From Paenibacillus chondroitinus NBRC 15376 (GTDB taxonomy: Bacteria > Bacillota > Bacilli > Paenibacillales > NBRC-103111): DNA of 64,000 nucleotides. Below the pieces are notes generated by a model that saw only the letters and a list, made by a program, of their open reading frames with translations, did not search any database and was not told the DNA's origin. The stretch is taken from the NCBI RefSeq assembly GCF_004000765.1, contig NZ_BILW01000010.1:1-64000 (forward strand), read 5' to 3'. The position numbers and the translations under genes were made by a program. Shown here piece after piece: positions 60,641 through 64,000 of this stretch (position 1 is the first letter of the stretch; each line of letters opens with the position of its first letter).

Positions 60641-60847
60641 CAATGGAATGTCTTTTCACCGACTTGTGTTTTTTTTAGGTTGAAGTTGTTGCGTGCTCGA
60701 CACTGCACAAAATACAATATGGGGCGACTAGAGCATCTCGTCAGGTGGAAGAAAATTCAACCTGCACCTACAACCGCACCCTTGTATCTCAAATAATCGG
60801 TTCGATGCCACCAGTTTCCCCTCGCGTTTCGAGTCAATCTAGCCTAT

Positions 60848-61082
60848 GTTGCACTTTGTGCAACGAAAAGCTGGTTACGCACACCTGGAGCACTCTACGT
60901 TGCACTATGCGCAACGAAAAGGCAGATAACACACACCTCGAGCTTTCTACATTGCACTATGTGCAACGATATCGCTAAAATTAGCTACTTTAAGCGCGAC
61001 TTTGGGTGAAATGGTTGTACTTTGTGCAATGAGTGTAGGGCTTGTGCTGTTTATGCGGCTTCTACGTTGTAGAAAGTGCAGC
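60848..61082. repeat. Array of five 17-bp palindromes (GTTGCAC family)
   Basis: Palindromic units based on GTTGCACTTTGTGCAAC begin at 60848, 60899, 60951, 61014 and 61066, i.e. 51, 52, 63 and 52 bp apart. The last four have the same 52-63-52 layout as the neighbouring array at 61137-61323. The first units also share the following bases GAAAAG. Outer units are degenerate. No gene lies here. Confidence 0.8.
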
Positions 61083-61136
61083 GTAGATAAGAAACGTAGG
61101 CGGCTTGAGGGTAACCCCCCCCGCTACTTCAAGTTC

Positions 61137-61323
61137 CATTGGATCATTTCCAATGGAAACACGCTTTATCGCCTTAAATCCTCAGCTCCATGGGATGAAA
61201 TCCAATCACTCACCGCAAAATGGCCTCATATTAGCGCCAAATCGAGCCCCCCGTTGGATTTAGTCCAACGCACCGGGTCTAAAAGCACCCCAAAATCGCC
61301 TTTTCGTTGGATTTCATCCAACG
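61137..61323. repeat. Array of four 19-bp palindromes (CGTTGGAT family)
   Basis: Palindromes begin at 61137, 61189, 61252 and 61305, spaced 52, 63 and 53 bp. The best copies are CGTTGGATTTAGTCCAACG and CGTTGGATTTCATCCAACG. The first is CATTGGATCATTTCCAATG. The second is degenerate. The sequence is unrelated to the adjacent array but the spacing is the same. The remaining 60641-60847 and 61324-61400 contain nothing I recognise. Confidence 0.8.
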
Positions 61324-61401
61324 AGGATCAGCTCACTTATGAACGCCCAGCTCACGCCCGCGGTCCATTCCAAAATCTCCCTCACCAACCACAAACCCAA
61401 C

Positions 61402-61448
61402 AAAAAGAGCCAACAATCAAAGTAGAATCTACTTTAACTGCCGGCTCT
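61402..61448 (-). terminator. Terminator of the desaturase gene
   Basis: On the minus strand AGAGCC..AAAGTAGA and TCTACTTT..GGCTCT form a long imperfect stem followed by TTTTTG, ten bases after the stop codon. Confidence 0.85.
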
Positions 61449-61458
61449 GCCTCATAAC

Positions 61459-62490
61459 CTAGTCCATTTCCAACGTTTTGACGAGGCCTCTCTTCACTTT
61501 GATAGGCTTCAAATCCTTGAAACGAATGAATTTTTTCGTATCTTCACACCAAATACGGAATTTGAGCGATTCCAAGCTCGTCATCAGCGTAATCGTCTGC
61601 ACGTTGCGCAGCACAGCGTTTTTGTTATGAACCTTTTCCAAGTAATAGTTCGGAACCCGCGGACTCAGGTGATGAATATGGTGAAACCCGATATTCCCCG
61701 TGATCCAGTGCAGCACTCTAGGCAGCTTGTAAAAAGAACTGCCATGCATCGCCGCTTTGACATAATCCCACTCAGGTTCATTTTCAAAATAAGTCTCTTC
61801 ATAGTTGTGCTGCACATAAAACAGCCAAATCCCCATCATGCCCGAAACGAAAAACATCGGACCTTGAATAAGGAGCACCGACTGCCAGCCAATTGCCCAG
61901 CACAGTAACGCTAAACTTCCCACGATGCTAACATTCGTGATATACGTATTCATGCGTTCTTTCATTCCCGCACGCTTGCGGTTAAAACGATAATCGATAA
62001 GAAAAATGAAGATCGGTCCAATAATGAACATGATCAGCGGATTGCGGTATAGCCGGTAGGTAAGCCTTTTTTTCCATGAGGATTTCTGATATTCATCAAC
62101 CGTCAGCGTCCAAATATCGCCTACACCCCTGCGGTCCAAATTGCCGCTGGATGCATGATGAATGGAGTGCGTGTAACGCCACTGATGATATGGCACGAAT
62201 GTCAGGATTCCTGTCAACGTACCGACAATTTCATTCGCCCATTTATTTTTGAAAAATGATTTGTGACAGCAATCGTGGAAGATGATAAAAATTCGCACCA
62301 AGAAGCCGGAGGCAATAATGTCGATCACAAGCGTAAGCCAGATCGAGACCGAAAGGCTTAAATAGGCAAAATACCATAATGCAAAAAAGGGAATTAATGT
62401 ATTCATAATTTGCCATAGGCTGTGTTTCATATGCGCTCTTTCGTATGGCGCGATGTCTGAACGCCACCCATTTTTATCATCATGCTTCAT
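61459..62490 (-). CDS. Membrane fatty acid desaturase (Des-like)
   Basis: A 343-residue integral membrane enzyme with three histidine boxes that hold the di-iron centre: HDCCH (72-76), HSIHH (108-112) and HHIHH (270-274), and four to six membrane helices between them. It introduces a double bond into membrane-lipid acyl chains, typically after cold shock. B. subtilis Des is about the same length. ATG 62490 has GAAGGAG 11 bases upstream. A two-component pair follows divergently, but of OmpR type, not the DesR/NarL type. Confidence 0.88.
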   Translation of the reverse strand: MKHDDKNGWRSDIAPYERAHMKHSLWQIMNTLIPFFALWYFAYLSLSVSIWLTLVIDIIASGFLVRIFIIFHDCCHKSFFKNKWANEIVGTLTGILTFVPYHQWRYTHSIHHASSGNLDRRGVGDIWTLTVDEYQKSSWKKRLTYRLYRNPLIMFIIGPIFIFLIDYRFNRKRAGMKERMNTYITNVSIVGSLALLCWAIGWQSVLLIQGPMFFVSGMMGIWLFYVQHNYEETYFENEPEWDYVKAAMHGSSFYKLPRVLHWITGNIGFHHIHHLSPRVPNYYLEKVHNKNAVLRNVQTITLMTSLESLKFRIWCEDTKKFIRFKDLKPIKVKRGLVKTLEMD

Positions 62491-62610
62491 TCCGTTTAGA
62501 ACTCCTTCTCTCCACATCGTGTCGGATCTGATTTGTTGTCACCTGTTGTAGTACGTTGCAGATCAAATTAAGTTCCCTAATACGGAAAGAAATATTACAT
62601 CACCACTCTC

Positions 62611-62638
62611 ATCATAAGGTTGAAAACGCTTTTTGTAA
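62611..62638 (-). promoter_or_regulatory. Promoter candidate of the desaturase gene
   Basis: Minus-strand -35 TTACAA (62633-62638) and -10 TATGAT (62611-62616), spacer 16 bp. It gives a leader of more than 100 bases. Confidence 0.4.
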
Positions 62639-62760
62639 AAGGCAATATAAGTCAATCGTATTTACATAGCTCGTCTGTTGTGTAGAATGTATACACATAG
62701 ATGATGCTTAATGAGACATGCCTACGATATGCATAATGCTGCCGGAAAGGAACTTTCCAA

Positions 62761-63435
62761 ATGACGATATTAATTATTGAAGACGATTCCAGCATCCAAA
62801 TGCTGCTCAAATTAAGCCTTGAAGTTGAGGGCTTTCACCCGATCGTAGCCGGGACCGTCGCCTCCGGTCTCGACGTGCTCGCTGCGCAGCCGATTGATTT
62901 GATCTTGCTGGATCTGATGCTGCCGGATCAGTCGGGCTTTGAGCTTTTGAAAACGCTGCAACAATCGTATAAAGACATACCTGTTATCGTACTCACAGCG
63001 AAAAACGAAATGAACGACAAAATATTAGGCTTCCAGCTCGGCGCCGATGATTATTTGACCAAGCCCTTTGAAACACGGGAGCTAATCATGCGAATTCGGG
63101 CGGTTATGCGCCGAATGACCCCGGATACAACTTCACACGCGGTCGATATCCTCCAAGCCGGCGTCATAGAGATCGATAGGAATGAGCGGTCTTTGAAAGT
63201 GGCGGGCCAGCTTGTCAAAACAACCAGCAAAGAGTTCGACTTCCTCTGGTTGCTGTGTAAAAATCCGAAGAAGGTGTTCACGCGGGAGCACATTTTGGAC
63301 CAGGTATGGGGGTTCGAATACTACGGACAAACCCGCTCCGTCGATATGATGGTGAACCGGCTCCGCGAGAAAATGAAACCCCACGATCATGTGCTGGCCA
63401 CGGTTCACGGAATGGGCTACAAGCTGGAGGTTTAA
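62761..63435 (+). CDS. OmpR/PhoB-family response regulator
   Basis: A 224-residue regulator: receiver (1-115) with phosphoacceptor D51 (LLDLMLP) and K-containing LTAKNE, and a winged-helix DNA-binding domain (about 130-224) with the KEFDFLWLLCKNPKKVFTRE and RSVDMMVNRLREK segments. AAAGGAAC precedes the ATG. It is followed after 3 bases by its kinase gene. Signal and targets unknown. Confidence 0.92.
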   Translation: MTILIIEDDSSIQMLLKLSLEVEGFHPIVAGTVASGLDVLAAQPIDLILLDLMLPDQSGFELLKTLQQSYKDIPVIVLTAKNEMNDKILGFQLGADDYLTKPFETRELIMRIRAVMRRMTPDTTSHAVDILQAGVIEIDRNERSLKVAGQLVKTTSKEFDFLWLLCKNPKKVFTREHILDQVWGFEYYGQTRSVDMMVNRLREKMKPHDHVLATVHGMGYKLEV

Positions 63436-63438
63436 GCC

Positions 63439-64000
63439 ATGAAGCTGCGCAATAAGCTGTTCATTCAGCACACCATTACGATTATCATGCTGCTGGCCGC
63501 GATGTATGTGGTCGTCAACTATACGCTAAGCAAAAGTATGATTGAGCGGGATACCCAGACGCTTAGCCAATATTACGACCTCCACCGCATCGAGGCGTTA
63601 AAAATTGTAAACGATAAAAAAATTAGCATCGAGCAGCTTTTTTCCGGGACGTATGCCCCGCTGATCGCCTCGCATCTCGCTGCCAACAGCAACTTCCAAG
63701 TCCAGCTGTTTGATCCGGAGGGCACCATTATCGGCGATAGCGGAAACCGGGAAGATCTGGTTAAGCGAAGCGATATCGACGCTGCGCTCGCAGGGCAAAC
63801 CGCCACCGTCATTACGGAAGGTGAGAACAGCAAGATGCTTATCTATGCCTCCCCCTTCCTTTACGAAGGCAAAATTGTCGGCGGGTTCCGCTACCTGCTC
63901 GATCTAAATAAACACGAAGAAACCCTGTCCGCGATGAGGACCTGGTTTATTGGCGTCGCACTAGGCTGCCTGCTTGTTGCTTTGCTCGCGAGCTACTCGT
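63439..64000 (+). CDS. Sensor histidine kinase, partial (cut by the window end)
   Basis: The first 187 residues of a membrane kinase: TM1 at about residues 10-30, an extracytoplasmic sensor with a Cache/PAS-like FQVQLFDPEGTIIGDSGNRE segment, and the beginning of TM2 (TWFIGVALGCLLVALLASYS) at the window edge. The catalytic part lies beyond. ATG 63439 is 3 bases after the response regulator stop, so the pair is one operon. Confidence 0.85.
   Translation, partial: MKLRNKLFIQHTITIIMLLAAMYVVVNYTLSKSMIERDTQTLSQYYDLHRIEALKIVNDKKISIEQLFSGTYAPLIASHLAANSNFQVQLFDPEGTIIGDSGNREDLVKRSDIDAALAGQTATVITEGENSKMLIYASPFLYEGKIVGGFRYLLDLNKHEETLSAMRTWFIGVALGCLLVALLASYS

Noticed and set aside
60848-61323. CRISPR-like regular repeats
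   Set aside because: Repeats are only 17-19 bp, palindromic and degenerate, the intervals are about 34 bp but partly conserved between units, and no cas genes are present. Two different repeat families share the spacing. Not a CRISPR array.

Overview
The window is chromosomal DNA of a Gram-positive, spore-former-type Firmicute, most likely Paenibacillus or a close relative. The evidence is strong AGGAGG-type ribosome sites, frequent TTG and GTG starts, lipoprotein-type solute binders, three YesM/YesN-type two-component pairs next to carbohydrate ABC transporters, copper-amine-oxidase stalk domains, YdjO/cold-shock genes and a Des-type desaturase. About 42 protein genes fill most of the 64 kb. 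I saw no rRNA, tRNA, CRISPR array, phage or insertion sequence.

Layout. 0.4-3.5 kb: a TrpXYZ-like ABC importer operon. 3.5-15 kb: housekeeping and stress genes (Gfo/Idh oxidoreductase, PaiB, ABC exporter, VOC protein, iron alcohol dehydrogenase, nuclease-helicase, K+ channel, M23 peptidase, YdjO, cold-shock protein). 15-22.7 kb: multicopper oxidase, a guanine-class riboswitch in front of an amidohydrolase, a chemotaxis receptor flanked by gene remnants, and a YVTN beta-propeller protein. 22.8-32.1 kb: two adjacent minus-strand operons, each with a Fur box at its promoter. One carries an FTR1-type iron permease with two secreted proteins. The other is a four-gene membrane operon (flippase-like protein, phosphatase-superfamily protein, GT2, GT-C). 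32.2-39 kb: CUT1 sugar transporter split around a YesM/YesN pair, with one operator-like block shared by two promoters. 39.5-41.1 kb: second cold-shock gene, XRE regulator, NTP pyrophosphohydrolase, NlpC/P60 enzyme. 41.3-47.7 kb: a second CUT1 transporter plus two-component operon. 48.3-60.6 kb: a probable uronate-polysaccharide locus (two heparinase II/III-like lyases, an SDR, a third two-component pair, an LplABC-like transporter with cre-like sites). 61.4-64 kb: fatty acid desaturase and an OmpR-type pair whose kinase runs off the window end.

How genes work together. The three transporter and YesM/YesN sets look like separate sense-import-degrade modules for carbohydrates. The iron block is united by Fur control. 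The amidohydrolase is probably induced by its purine substrate through a riboswitch wired as an ON switch.

Most unusual signals. (1) Seven intergenic elements of about 180 bp share one architecture: four short motif copies, the outer pairs 50-53 bp apart, with a longer central step. They belong to at least five unrelated sequence families. (2) A C74 purine riboswitch whose aptamer 3' half is itself the terminator 5' arm. (3) A Fur-controlled glycolipid-type membrane operon. All functional statements are inferred from sequence reading only; no database search was run.
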